NCBI RefSeq assembly: GCF_016481285.1
Contig: NZ_JAENBP010000010.1
Coordinates: 1 to 55,166 of the forward strand
Direction of reading: 5' to 3'
DNA: 55,166 nucleotides
Source of the DNA: Streptococcus zalophi
GTDB lineage: Bacteria; Bacillota; Bacilli; Lactobacillales; Streptococcaceae
The notes beneath the pieces were generated by a model. The model was not told the DNA's origin, ran no database searches, and saw only the letters and a program-made list of their open reading frames with translations. The translations under genes were made by a program, and so were the position numbers. Shown here piece by piece: positions 19,773 to 27,397 of the stretch (within the stretch, counting starts at the first letter, position 1; every line of letters begins with the position of its first letter).

Positions 19773-21068
19773 ATGATTGAACGTTATTCCCGTCCTGAAA
19801 TGGCAGCCATTTGGAGTGAAGAAAATAAATACCGTGCTTGGCTAGAAGTTGAAATCTTAGCCGATGAAGCTTGGGCTGAATTGGGTGAAATTCCTAAAGA
19901 AGATGTGACAAAAATTCGTGAAAAAGCCGACTTTGATATCAACCGCATTCTTGAAATTGAGCAAGAAACAAGACATGATGTTGTGGCTTTCACGCGCGCT
20001 GTTTCTGAGACTCTTGGTGAAGAGCGCAAATGGGTTCACTACGGTTTAACCTCAACGGATGTCGTTGATACAGCTTATGGTTATCTCTACAAGCAAGCTA
20101 ACGATATTATTCGTCGCGACTTAGAAACTTTTACTAATATCGTCGCTGATAAGGCGCGTGAGCATAAGATGACCATCATGATGGGACGTACACATGGTGT
20201 TCATGCAGAGCCAACAACCTTCGGTTTAAAATTAGCCACTTGGTATAGCGAGATGAAACGTCATCAAGAGCGTTTTGAACGTGCGGCAAAAGGTGTTGAA
20301 GCCGGTAAAATCTCAGGAGCGGTCGGCAACTTCGCCAATATTCCACCACTTGTAGAAGAATATGTCTGTGGCAAACTAGGCATTCGTCCACAAGAAATTT
20401 CAACACAGGTCTTACCACGTGACTTGCATGCAGAGTATTTTGCGACCTTAGCGGGGATTGCAACATCCATTGAACGTATGGCAACAGAAATCCGTGGATT
20501 GCAAAAATCTGAGCAACGTGAAGTGGAAGAGTTCTTTGCAAAAGGACAAAAAGGAAGCTCAGCCATGCCCCACAAACGTAATCCTATCGGATCTGAAAAC
20601 ATGACAGGACTAGCGCGCGTGATTCGTGGTCACATGTTAACAGCCTATGAAAATGTGCCACTCTGGCATGAACGTGATATTTCTCACTCGTCAGCAGAGC
20701 GTATTATCACACCCGACACCACCATTTTAATCAACTATATGCTAAACCGTTTTGGCAATATCGTTAAAAACTTGACCGTTTTCCCTGAAAATATGCTTCG
20801 CAACATGCAGTCTACCTTTGGCTTGATTTACAGCCAACGTGTCATGTTGACCTTGATTGAAAAAGGGATGACAAGAGAAGAGGCTTATGACTTGGTGCAA
20901 CCAAAAACCGCTTATTCTTGGGATAATCAAGTGGCCTTTAAACCGCTTTTAGAAGCTGATAGCGAAGTCACCTCTCGTTTAACACAAGATGAGATTGATG
21001 AGTTATTTAATCCCGTTTATTACACTAAACGTGTGGATGATATTTTTAAACGCATTGGTTTAGAATAA
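19773..21068 (+). CDS. purB: Adenylosuccinate lyase
   Basis: Cleaves SAICAR in IMP synthesis and adenylosuccinate in AMP synthesis. 431 residues. The fumarase/ASL signature [11 protein letters not shown] is near residue 264, and TSTDVVDTA and [14 protein letters not shown] carry other active-site residues. TAGGAG precedes the ATG. A 111-bp gap after purK has no strong promoter that I can see, only short AT-rich inverted repeats, so it is unclear whether purB is in the purDEK transcript. Confidence 0.96.
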   Translation: MIERYSRPEMAAIWSEENKYRAWLEVEILADEAWAELGEIPKEDVTKIREKADFDINRILEIEQETRHDVVAFTRAVSETLGEERKWVHYGLTSTDVVDTAYGYLYKQANDIIRRDLETFTNIVADKAREHKMTIMMGRTHGVHAEPTTFGLKLATWYSEMKRHQERFERAAKGVEAGKISGAVGNFANIPPLVEEYVCGKLGIRPQEISTQVLPRDLHAEYFATLAGIATSIERMATEIRGLQKSEQREVEEFFAKGQKGSSAMPHKRNPIGSENMTGLARVIRGHMLTAYENVPLWHERDISHSSAERIITPDTTILINYMLNRFGNIVKNLTVFPENMLRNMQSTFGLIYSQRVMLTLIEKGMTREEAYDLVQPKTAYSWDNQVAFKPLLEADSEVTSRLTQDEIDELFNPVYYTKRVDDIFKRIGLE

Positions 21069-21080
21069 TCCTTTAAAGAG

Positions 21081-21103
21081 AGCAACACAACAGTTGCTTT
21101 TTT
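21081..21103 (+). terminator. Terminator of purB
   Basis: AGCAAC, a 6-nt loop, GTTGCT, then a T run. The stem is short (6 bp) but it is placed directly after purB. Confidence 0.6.
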
Positions 21104-21152
21104 CGTTTAAATCAGTCAGGAAAGATACTATAAATAAATTTTTGGAGGTGCT

Positions 21153-22055
21153 ATGTATAGGTTTGGGGAAAATGTTAAAAGACAGCGATTAAAGATGGGT
21201 AAGACCCAAGAAGACCTTTGTGCTGAAGCGGATAAATTATCTGTTCGGCAGTTATCAAGGATTGAGTCGGGGGAGTCCACTCCTACTCTTTATACGATTC
21301 AGTATATTGCCTCACAGTTACAGGTCTCTATTGATGACTTGGCTGAGACTAACTTTTTTGTTTTACCAGAACGTTATCAGACCTTAAAGTATCTATTATT
21401 ACGCACCCAAACCTATTCTGAAACTAAACGTCTTTTAAATCGTGAAGCTTATTTAGATGAGATTTATATAGACTATTATGAGCAATTGCCAGAAGAAGAA
21501 CAACTAGTGATTGATTGTCTCCAGTCAAAACTAGATGTTCATATGAGCGAGAACATTAACTTTGGCATTACCATTTTAAACGACTATTTTGAGCAATTAC
21601 TATTAAAGAAACAGTACACGATTAATGATTTGATTTTAATTGAACTCTATTTTATCTGCATCTCGACAGATCGCTTTTCAAAACGCCTTTATCATGAGGA
21701 ATCTTACCATCTGTTAATGGCTAATATTTTTTCACAAATCAATCATTTACCAGTTGAAAACTTATATGTCTTAAACAATGTCTTACTTAATAATTTTGGT
21801 GTTGCTTTAAAATTAGGACACCAAAACCATATCGAAGCTATTTTAGAGACAAGTTATGAGATTATGATGACCATTCAAGATTTCCAAAAAATGCCTATCT
21901 TAAAAATGTTGCAATGGAAATATTATTTAGACTATTATAACGATCATTCAAAAGCAGAAAAAGCTTATCAAGAAGCTCTCTCATTTTCTGATTTGATTAA
22001 TGATAAACATCTCAAAGAAAAAATTAAAAAAGAATGGGCTAAAGATAATACCTGA
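21153..22055 (+). CDS. comR: Competence regulator ComR (Rgg-type, RRNPP family)
   Basis: A cytoplasmic transcription activator that binds the imported ComS-derived peptide (XIP) and then turns on comS and sigX. 300 residues: an XRE-type helix-turn-helix at about 6-60 (GKTQEDLCAEADKLSVRQLS, RIESGESTPT) followed by an all-helical TPR-like peptide-binding region to the end. GGAGGTG at 21144-21150 precedes the ATG. Identity rests on three things seen here: the Rgg architecture, the position between purB and ruvB known for pyogenic streptococci, and the ECom box plus a WW-peptide gene immediately downstream. The stop codon is part of the ECom box. Confidence 0.9.
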   Translation: MYRFGENVKRQRLKMGKTQEDLCAEADKLSVRQLSRIESGESTPTLYTIQYIASQLQVSIDDLAETNFFVLPERYQTLKYLLLRTQTYSETKRLLNREAYLDEIYIDYYEQLPEEEQLVIDCLQSKLDVHMSENINFGITILNDYFEQLLLKKQYTINDLILIELYFICISTDRFSKRLYHEESYHLLMANIFSQINHLPVENLYVLNNVLLNNFGVALKLGHQNHIEAILETSYEIMMTIQDFQKMPILKMLQWKYYLDYYNDHSKAEKAYQEALSFSDLINDKHLKEKIKKEWAKDNT

Positions 22056-22065
22056 CATGTATGTC
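22054..22065 (+). promoter_or_regulatory. ECom box, ComR operator of comS
   Basis: GACATGTATGTC, a near-perfect inverted repeat with the GACA-N4-TGTC form of ComR operators. Its centre is 36 bp from the middle of the -10 TATACT (22090-22095), about 42 bp before the expected start site, as at other ComR promoters. It overlaps the comR stop codon. A T-rich stretch follows, also typical. Confidence 0.88.
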
Positions 22066-22089
22066 GTGTATTATTTTTTTATCTTCCGC

Positions 22090-22095
22090 TATACT
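22090..22095 (+). promoter_or_regulatory. -10 element of comS
   Basis: TATACT, 24 bp after the ECom box, with no -35. This fits a promoter that works only with ComR-XIP bound. Confidence 0.7.
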
Positions 22096-22129
22096 AAAGT
22101 TACTTTTAAAAAAGTAAGGAGGATAGCAC

Positions 22130-22183
22130 ATGAAAAATGATAACAGTCTTGTTTTTTCTGAATATGATTGGTGGGGAATATAG
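22130..22183 (+). CDS. comS: ComS competence pheromone precursor
   Basis: A 17-codon gene, reading [17 protein letters not shown]. The C-terminal double tryptophan after an acidic residue is the hallmark of the SigX-inducing peptide XIP (for example DWW endings in S. mutans and S. pyogenes). The mature peptide is probably the last 7 or 8 residues. AAGGAGG at 22116-22122 is a strong ribosome binding site 7 nt from the ATG. It sits between the ECom box/TATACT promoter and ruvB. Length resembles the short S. mutans ComS rather than the roughly 31-residue S. pyogenes forms. The exact peptide processing is inferred. Confidence 0.88.
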   Translation: MKNDNSLVFSEYDWWGI

Positions 22184-22205
22184 GTATCAATCTTATTCAA
22201 TTGAT

Positions 22206-22236
22206 AAGCTCTTGGCAGACAATCTTGGGCTTTTTT
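22206..22236 (+). terminator. Possible terminator of comS
   Basis: AAGCTC (22206-22211) pairs with GGGCTT (22227-22232), with a second short paired block inside, and ends in TTTTTT. The T run also borders the extended -10 of ruvB. The stem is imperfect. Confidence 0.4.
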
Positions 22237-22244
22237 GCTATAAT
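22236..22244 (+). promoter_or_regulatory. Extended -10 promoter of ruvB
   Basis: TGCTATAAT. The expected start of transcription, 7 nt after the hexamer, is 22251, the A of the ruvB ATG, so the mRNA may be leaderless. Confidence 0.6.
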
Positions 22245-22250
22245 ATGGCT

Positions 22251-23249
22251 ATGAATAGAATCTTAGATAATGAATTAATGGGTGATGAAGAAGTGGTTGA
22301 GCGCACCCTAAGACCGCAATATTTAAAAGAATATATTGGTCAAGATAAGGTTAAAAATCAACTGAGTATTTTTATTGATGCTGCCAAAGGACGCGATGAA
22401 GCACTAGATCATGTGTTACTGTTTGGGCCTCCAGGTCTAGGAAAAACAACCATGGCTTTTGTTATTGCTAATGAGCTGGGTGTTCATTTAAAGCAAACCA
22501 GTGGACCTGCTATCGAAAAATCGGGTGATTTGGTCGCTATTTTAAATGAGTTGGAACCTGGTGATGTTCTCTTTATCGATGAAATTCACCGGATGCCTAT
22601 GGCGATTGAAGAGGTGCTTTATAGTGCTATGGAAGATTTTTACATCGATATCATGATTGGTAATGGTGAGGCTAGTCGCAGTGTTCATCTTGATTTACCA
22701 CCTTTTACCTTGATTGGAGCCACCACTCGTGCTGGCATGCTCAGTAACCCCTTAAGAGCACGTTTTGGCATTACAGGTCACATGGAATACTATGAAACTG
22801 AGGATTTGACAGAAATTGTTGAACGAACGGCTACTATTTTTGATATGACCATCGTCCACGAAGCGGCGATTGAGCTTGCCAAACGTAGTCGCGGCACACC
22901 ACGTATTGCTAATCGTCTTTTAAAGCGCGTGCGCGATTATGCCCAAATCAAAGGAGACGGGACCATCACTCAGCAAATGACAGATGAGGCTTTGGCCATG
23001 CTTGATGTCGACCGCGAGGGGCTTGATTATGTCGACCAAAAAATCCTTAAAACCATGATTGAGATGTATCAAGGAGGTCCTGTTGGACTAGGAACCTTGT
23101 CGGTTAATATTGCTGAAGAACGAGAAACGGTTGAAGATATGTATGAGCCTTACCTCATTCAAAAAGGTTTTTTAATGCGTACCAGATCAGGGCGCGTGGC
23201 AACTCAAAAAGCTTATGAGCATCTAGGTTATCCTTATCTCGAAAAATAG
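22251..23249 (+). CDS. ruvB: Holliday junction branch migration helicase RuvB
   Basis: The AAA+ motor that, with RuvA, drives branch migration of Holliday junctions. 332 residues from ATG 22251, the family length. Walker A is GPPGLGKTT near 55-63, Walker B is LFIDEIHRM, sensor 1 is in GATTRAG, and the winged-helix end is [16 protein letters not shown]. The frame is open back to 22137, but the extension covers comS in another frame and the extended -10 promoter; [11 protein letters not shown] matches the start of family members. An ATG at 22245 is a less likely alternative. Confidence 0.95.
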   Translation: MNRILDNELMGDEEVVERTLRPQYLKEYIGQDKVKNQLSIFIDAAKGRDEALDHVLLFGPPGLGKTTMAFVIANELGVHLKQTSGPAIEKSGDLVAILNELEPGDVLFIDEIHRMPMAIEEVLYSAMEDFYIDIMIGNGEASRSVHLDLPPFTLIGATTRAGMLSNPLRARFGITGHMEYYETEDLTEIVERTATIFDMTIVHEAAIELAKRSRGTPRIANRLLKRVRDYAQIKGDGTITQQMTDEALAMLDVDREGLDYVDQKILKTMIEMYQGGPVGLGTLSVNIAEERETVEDMYEPYLIQKGFLMRTRSGRVATQKAYEHLGYPYLEK

Positions 23250-23257
23250 CTTTCAAT

Positions 23258-23293
23258 AAGAACTCTCTATTTATGATAACGAGAGTTCTTTTA
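23258..23293 (+). terminator. Terminator of ruvB
   Basis: AAGAACTCTC (23258-23267) / GAGAGTTCTT (23281-23290), a perfect 10-bp stem with a 13-nt loop and a T tail. Confidence 0.8.
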
Positions 23294-23358
23294 ATCATTT
23301 TAAAAATAAGAAATGTCAAAAAAGAATCATTTGTTTTAACTAAGAGTATTCATTTTTT

Positions 23359-23367
23359 TGTTATAAT
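23359..23367 (+). promoter_or_regulatory. Extended -10 promoter of the phosphatase operon
   Basis: TGTTATAAT, 22 bp before the phosphatase start. No clear -35. Confidence 0.6.
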
Positions 23368-23388
23368 ATTGTTAAGGAGATGAAAATC

Positions 23389-23820
23389 ATGAAAATTTGT
23401 TTTGTCTGTTATGGAAATATTTGTCGCAGTCCTATGGCTGAGTTTATTATGAAAGATTTGGTCAAGGACGATGATCGTTTTTATATTGAAAGTCGAGCAA
23501 CTTCTCGTTGGGAAAAAGGGAAACCAATTCATACGGGGACACAAAAAATGTTAGAGCAACATGATATTGATTTCAATTACATGAAAGGCTCACAACCTAT
23601 TCGTGTCGAAGATCTTCAAGAGTTTGATTATATTATTGGAATGGATGAGAGTAATGTCTCTGATTTGAAAAAATTAGCCAAAGGGAAACTAAAGAAAAAG
23701 ATTTTTATGTTTGCCAAAAAAGGTATTCCTGATCCCTGGTATACGGGAGATTTTGAAGAAACTTATCGTCTTATCTCACAAGGATGTTTAGAATGGTTGG
23801 ATTATTTTAATAATCTTTAA
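23389..23820 (+). CDS. Low-molecular-weight protein tyrosine phosphatase
   Basis: Removes phosphate from tyrosine residues, acting in the cytoplasm or after release. 143 residues. The P-loop CX5RS is CYGNICRS (Cys7 to Arg13), with a second cysteine, Cys12, that can protect the nucleophile. The general acid is in the loop PDPWYTGDFEETY. An ATG at 23380 directly abuts AAGGAG, giving no spacing, so ATG 23389, 9 nt downstream, is the likely start. The same gene follows ruvB in S. pyogenes. It heads a three-gene unit with the MORN protein and the acyltransferase. Confidence 0.92.
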   Translation: MKICFVCYGNICRSPMAEFIMKDLVKDDDRFYIESRATSRWEKGKPIHTGTQKMLEQHDIDFNYMKGSQPIRVEDLQEFDYIIGMDESNVSDLKKLAKGKLKKKIFMFAKKGIPDPWYTGDFEETYRLISQGCLEWLDYFNNL

Positions 23821-23845
23821 AAATCACACAGAAAGTCAGAAAAAA

Positions 23846-24235
23846 ATGGATACAATAAAGAAATTGACATTTTCAAGGGGAAAAATAGAACTAATCACTG
23901 TTTTTATCATTCTTATCCTAGGAATGAGTGTCTTTTTGATTCCCTTAAAAACCAAGACAGCCCTTACTTATGATAAAGGGAAGATCCATTATACTGGCTA
24001 TGTTGTTAACTATCGAATGAATGGCAAAGGAAAATTAACTTTTGAAAATGGTGATGTGTATGAAGGCAATTTTGTCAATGGTGTTTTTAATGGTAAAGGA
24101 GTCTTCACCTCAAACATAGGTTGGTCTTATGAGGGAGACTTTAAAGACGGCCAGGCAGATGGACAAGGCAAATTAATTGCAAAGGATAAAAAAGTCTACG
24201 AAGGGACTTTTAAACAAGGAATTTATCAAAAATGA
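23846..24235 (+). CDS. Membrane-anchored MORN-repeat protein
   Basis: 129 residues of unknown function. One membrane segment lies at about 16-33 (ELITVFIILILGMSVFLIP), after a basic N-terminus, so the rest probably faces the outside. That part carries MORN-type repeats: YTGYVVNYRMNGKGKLTFEN, YEGNFVNGVFNGKGVF, YEGDFKDGQADGQGKL, and a last partial YEGTFKQG. MORN repeats often bind lipid or protein in other systems; no partner can be named. The stop overlaps the acyltransferase start by 4 nt (ATGA), so the two are likely made together. Confidence 0.85.
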   Translation: MDTIKKLTFSRGKIELITVFIILILGMSVFLIPLKTKTALTYDKGKIHYTGYVVNYRMNGKGKLTFENGDVYEGNFVNGVFNGKGVFTSNIGWSYEGDFKDGQADGQGKLIAKDKKVYEGTFKQGIYQK

Positions 24236-26007
24236 GAATAAAATGGTTTTCTGTCATTCGTATCACCGGTCTACTCTTGGTGCTACTCTATCACTTTTTT
24301 AGAAATGCTTTTCCTGGTGGCTTTATTGGGGTTGATATCTTTTTCACCTTTTCAGGTTACTTAATTACAGCGCTTTTGATTGATGAGTTTAGTCAAAAAC
24401 AATCGATTGACTTGTTGCGCTTTTTTAGACGACGTTTTTATCGGATTTTTCCACCACTTGTGTTACTGATTTTAATTGTTTTACCATTAACGTTGTTGGT
24501 CAAGCAAGATTTTGTCGCAGATATTGGACGTCAAGTTGCAGCTACTCTTGGTTTTACAACTAATATCTATGAACTCTTGATTGGTGGCAATTATGAAAGT
24601 CAGTTTATTCCACATCTATTTTTACACACGTGGAGTTTAGCGATTGAGGTACATTTTTACATTATCTGGGGCTTTTTGACTTGGTTATTGTCTAAAAGAA
24701 TTAAAAAAAGTACAGATTTCAGACGTCTTATCTTTTTATTATCGACTGTTTTGTTTGTTGCAAGTTTTCTGAGCATGTTTGTTAGATCATTCTTTGTTGA
24801 TCAGTTTTCAACGGTGTATTTCTCAACTCTATCTCATAGTTATGGTTTCTTTTTAGGAGCTATGTTTGCTACGATGACAGGTATTCAAGAAACAACGAAA
24901 CAATTTAAAATCAATGTACGTTCTTGGCAATTGAGAGCAGTTTTAATTGTTTTTGGTTTGAGTCTTTCATTGATTCTATTATTGTCACGTCTTCTTGACT
25001 TTAATCACATTTTCACTTATTTATTTGGCTTTATTTTAACAGGCCTATTTACAGCAGTGATGATTTATGCCAGTCGTGTCTTACATGAAAAAACACCTGA
25101 TATCAAGGAGCCAAAGGCGATTACTTTTTTGTCTGATATTAGCTACAGCATTTACCTTTTTCATTGGCCACTTTATATTATTTTCACTCAATTAATGAAT
25201 AACTGGGCTGCTGTTATTTTGACAACACTATTGTCTGTTGCTTTTGCTTCATTATCATTTTATGTGATTGAACCTATCGTTTCGGGAAGAACACCAATTA
25301 TTTTAGGTCTTCCTATTACCTTTAAAGACTATTCAAGATGGTTCATTGGAAGCTTTGGTACACTTGTTGTTATCAGTTTGTTTGTGATTGTTAGATCGCC
25401 TAAAGTTGGTGCTTTTGAAACGGATCTTTTGGTTAATTCACTAAAACAAGCTGATACCAATATGGATAGAACGCACATGTTAGCAGCAGGCGATGCGTCT
25501 GCTATTAGTGACATCATGATTATTGGAGACTCTGTTAGCTTACGTGCTAGTGATATGATTAGCCAGCAACTACCTGAAGCACAGTTAGATGCTGCCATTA
25601 GCCGTAATTTTCCGCTAGCTTTTGAGATTTATAAAAATCATATTGATAATAAGACCCTGTCAAAAACAGTTGTTTTGGCAGTTGGTGTGAATTCACCCTA
25701 TAACTATCAAGCTGAAATCATGCAGTTTGTGGATAATTTACCAGAGGGTCATCGCTTAGTTTTAGTGACACCATACAATGTCAAAGATGGTAGCATAGAG
25801 AATGTGCGAAATTATGAACTAGAATTAGCCAAACAATACGATTATATTGAAGTAGCGGATTGGTACCAAGCTTCAGTAGATAATCCAAATATCTGGGCTG
25901 GAACAGATGGCGTTCATTTTTCTATCTCTGACTCATCTGGTTCTGACCTTTATGCCCAAACAATAAAAGAAGCCATTGAAACAGTTGCTAGAAAACAAGC
26001 AAAATAA
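24232..26007 (+). CDS. Membrane O-acyltransferase with SGNH domain (OafA/OatA type)
   Basis: Transfers acyl groups, usually acetyl, across the membrane onto an envelope polymer. 591 residues. The N-terminal acyltransferase-3 domain (about 1-380) has ten or so membrane segments with the motif RITGLLLVLLYHFF, FIGVDIFFTFSGYLI and RRFYRIFPPL. The C-terminal extracytoplasmic SGNH hydrolase-like domain has GDSVS (block I) near residue 430 and the catalytic DGVH near the end. OatA acts on MurNAc and gives lysozyme resistance, but the acceptor here is not shown by sequence, so no symbol is given. The 3' end (ARKQAK-stop) is repeated at 34451. Confidence 0.88.
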   Translation: MRIKWFSVIRITGLLLVLLYHFFRNAFPGGFIGVDIFFTFSGYLITALLIDEFSQKQSIDLLRFFRRRFYRIFPPLVLLILIVLPLTLLVKQDFVADIGRQVAATLGFTTNIYELLIGGNYESQFIPHLFLHTWSLAIEVHFYIIWGFLTWLLSKRIKKSTDFRRLIFLLSTVLFVASFLSMFVRSFFVDQFSTVYFSTLSHSYGFFLGAMFATMTGIQETTKQFKINVRSWQLRAVLIVFGLSLSLILLLSRLLDFNHIFTYLFGFILTGLFTAVMIYASRVLHEKTPDIKEPKAITFLSDISYSIYLFHWPLYIIFTQLMNNWAAVILTTLLSVAFASLSFYVIEPIVSGRTPIILGLPITFKDYSRWFIGSFGTLVVISLFVIVRSPKVGAFETDLLVNSLKQADTNMDRTHMLAAGDASAISDIMIIGDSVSLRASDMISQQLPEAQLDAAISRNFPLAFEIYKNHIDNKTLSKTVVLAVGVNSPYNYQAEIMQFVDNLPEGHRLVLVTPYNVKDGSIENVRNYELELAKQYDYIEVADWYQASVDNPNIWAGTDGVHFSISDSSGSDLYAQTIKEAIETVARKQAK

Positions 26008-26008
26008 A
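25985..26008 (+). repeat. Direct repeat, left copy (24 bp)
   Basis: The last codons of the acyltransferase gene plus stop. An identical 24-bp copy lies at 34451-34474. Both copies are followed within 60 bp by a terminator whose 3' arm is GGAAGTGTTTTT. The two copies bracket the accessory module. Confidence 0.85.
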
Positions 26009-26030
26009 TAAATGAATTATAAATAGCGAG

Positions 26031-26066
26031 CACTTCCTTAGTCTTTTAAGATAAGGAAGTGTTTTT
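26031..26066 (+). terminator. Terminator of the acyltransferase gene
   Basis: CACTTCCTTA (26031-26040) / TAAGGAAGTG (26052-26061), a perfect 10-bp stem, followed by TTTTT. Confidence 0.88.
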
Positions 26067-26087
26067 GGTTGTTAAAGAAAACCCAAA

Positions 26088-26115
26088 TTGTCAAATTAAG
26101 CTAGACAGAAAAAAA
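26088..26115 (+). repeat. Inverted repeat, left arm (28 bp)
   Basis: TTGTCAAATTAAGCTAGACA followed by GAAAAAAA. Its reverse complement occurs at 34406-34433 with one mismatch (27/28). The arms face inward and frame 8.3 kb. Confidence 0.85.
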
Positions 26116-26495
26116 TTCTTTACCATTGTTAGAAATCTATAGTTCTTATGAATGTTATTATCAATTTGCTCAAGCATATATTATGGAGACAGAATTTTTG
26201 GTTTTTTTAGTAGGTATGAATTAAATAGCTAATATTATTTTATATTTTTGTAATGCCATTTTTATAGACTTCGGTGTAGTTATTATTGCTAAATAATATC
26301 ATATCAGCCTAATCAATAACTCCCTCAAATATGGATTTTAAATAACATAGCTATTTTAATTAAGACAGAGTTAATTTTGTCTGGAATATCGCTGTTTTCA
26401 ACTATAGACTATATGGGTTAAGGGAACTAACCTGTATCTATCCTTTTAAAAAAATAGCTCTTATTTCTCTCTAACAATTTAAATACATAAAAAAC
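26116..26495 (+). other. Gene-free AT-rich stretch
   Basis: 380 bp between the left inverted repeat and the promoter of the accessory operon. No open frame of useful length with a ribosome binding site was found on either strand. A 40-codon stop-bounded frame near 26110-26225 has no start signal. It may be decayed coding or mobile-element sequence, but nothing is recognisable. Confidence 0.5.
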
Positions 26496-26524
26496 TTGAC
26501 ACGTTCCAAAAAAGCGGTTACAAT
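26496..26524 (+). promoter_or_regulatory. Sigma-A promoter of the GDPD-ABC-MgtC operon
   Basis: -35 TTGACA (26496-26501), a 17-bp spacer, and -10 TACAAT (26519-26524). The best match to consensus in the accessory module. Confidence 0.85.
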
Positions 26525-26536
26525 ATTACTGTAATA
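26524..26536 (+). promoter_or_regulatory. Candidate operator of the accessory operon
   Basis: TATTACTGTAATA, a perfect 13-bp palindrome overlapping the last base of the -10 and the expected start of transcription. A repressor bound there would block the promoter. The linked LacI-type regulator is the obvious candidate, but the half-site differs from usual LacI operators with a central CG. Confidence 0.45.
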
Positions 26537-26553
26537 AATTTTTGGAGGATACT

Positions 26554-27384
26554 ATGAATCAATTACAAGAGTATCGAGAGAAAAATGGGATAATAATTGC
26601 TGCTCATAGAGGGACTAATGGAGGAAATATTCTTCAAAATACTTCAAAAGCTTATTATAATGCCATTCGACACAAGGCTGATATGTTCGAAGTTGATGTT
26701 GTTCGTTCTCAAGATGGTGGTTTTTTTGCATTTCATGATGGTCAGGAACCTTTAGTCTTTAATGATAATTTTGATATTAGAACATTAAATGCTAAAGAAA
26801 TTGCTTCTAAGACATGTTTTAATTCTGTACATGAACCAATTAATCAGAAAATAGAAACCATTGAGCAGATTTTAGATAGATTTGAAGGACAAGCTTTTAT
26901 TAATATTGATAGAAGTTGGTTCTATTGGGATACGTTCCTCGATAGACTTAAAGGATATAAATCATTGGAACAAATTTTACTAAAATCCCCAGTCGAACGA
27001 CATCTCTTAGAAAAATTAAGAGATTCTGGTCTAGATGTTATGTATATGCCTATAGTAAAAACAATGGAAGAATTAGCTTTAGTTTTAAATTTTGAGGGTT
27101 TAAATATTGTTGCTATCGAATTGATTTTTGAAACTTTGGACACTGAGCTAGTATCTCCAAAAACAATTCAGTCATTGAAAAATAAAGGGCTTCTAATTTG
27201 GGGAAATGCTCTTACTTTAAGTGATACTATTGTTTTATCAGCTGGTTTAGATGATGATTCTGCTATAGAAAATGATGGACAATCTTGGGGGAGACTAGTC
27301 AACTTAGGATTTGACATTATTCAAACAGATTGGCCTTATCTACTATATAACTTTTTAACTGCAAATAATTTAAAAAATAATTAA
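26554..27384 (+). CDS. Glycerophosphodiester phosphodiesterase family protein
   Basis: Members hydrolyse glycerophosphodiesters to glycerol 3-phosphate and an alcohol. 276 residues. Active-site residues expected for the family are present: His18-Arg19 in AAHRGTNGG, Glu46 and Asp48 in FEVDVV (metal ligands), and His61-Asp62 in FHDGQ. No signal peptide, so it is cytoplasmic and would act on imported substrate. A TTG at 26542 also opens the frame, but ATG 26554 sits 5 nt after GGAGG (26544-26548). First gene of an operon with an ABC importer, which recalls ugpQ beside ugp genes. The exact substrate is unknown. Confidence 0.85.
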   Translation: MNQLQEYREKNGIIIAAHRGTNGGNILQNTSKAYYNAIRHKADMFEVDVVRSQDGGFFAFHDGQEPLVFNDNFDIRTLNAKEIASKTCFNSVHEPINQKIETIEQILDRFEGQAFINIDRSWFYWDTFLDRLKGYKSLEQILLKSPVERHLLEKLRDSGLDVMYMPIVKTMEELALVLNFEGLNIVAIELIFETLDTELVSPKTIQSLKNKGLLIWGNALTLSDTIVLSAGLDDDSAIENDGQSWGRLVNLGFDIIQTDWPYLLYNFLTANNLKNN

Positions 27385-27397
27385 GGAGGACATATAA

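Noticed and set aside
20176..20602. Minus-strand frames of more than 100 codons inside purB
   Set aside because: They are antisense shadows of a strongly conserved gene and have no start signals. The same holds for antisense frames in purL, the ABC ATPase gene and the ribosomal genes.
22137..22250. N-terminal extension of RuvB by 38 residues
   Set aside because: It overlaps comS in another frame and spans the extended -10 promoter; the protein from 22251 has the family length and start.
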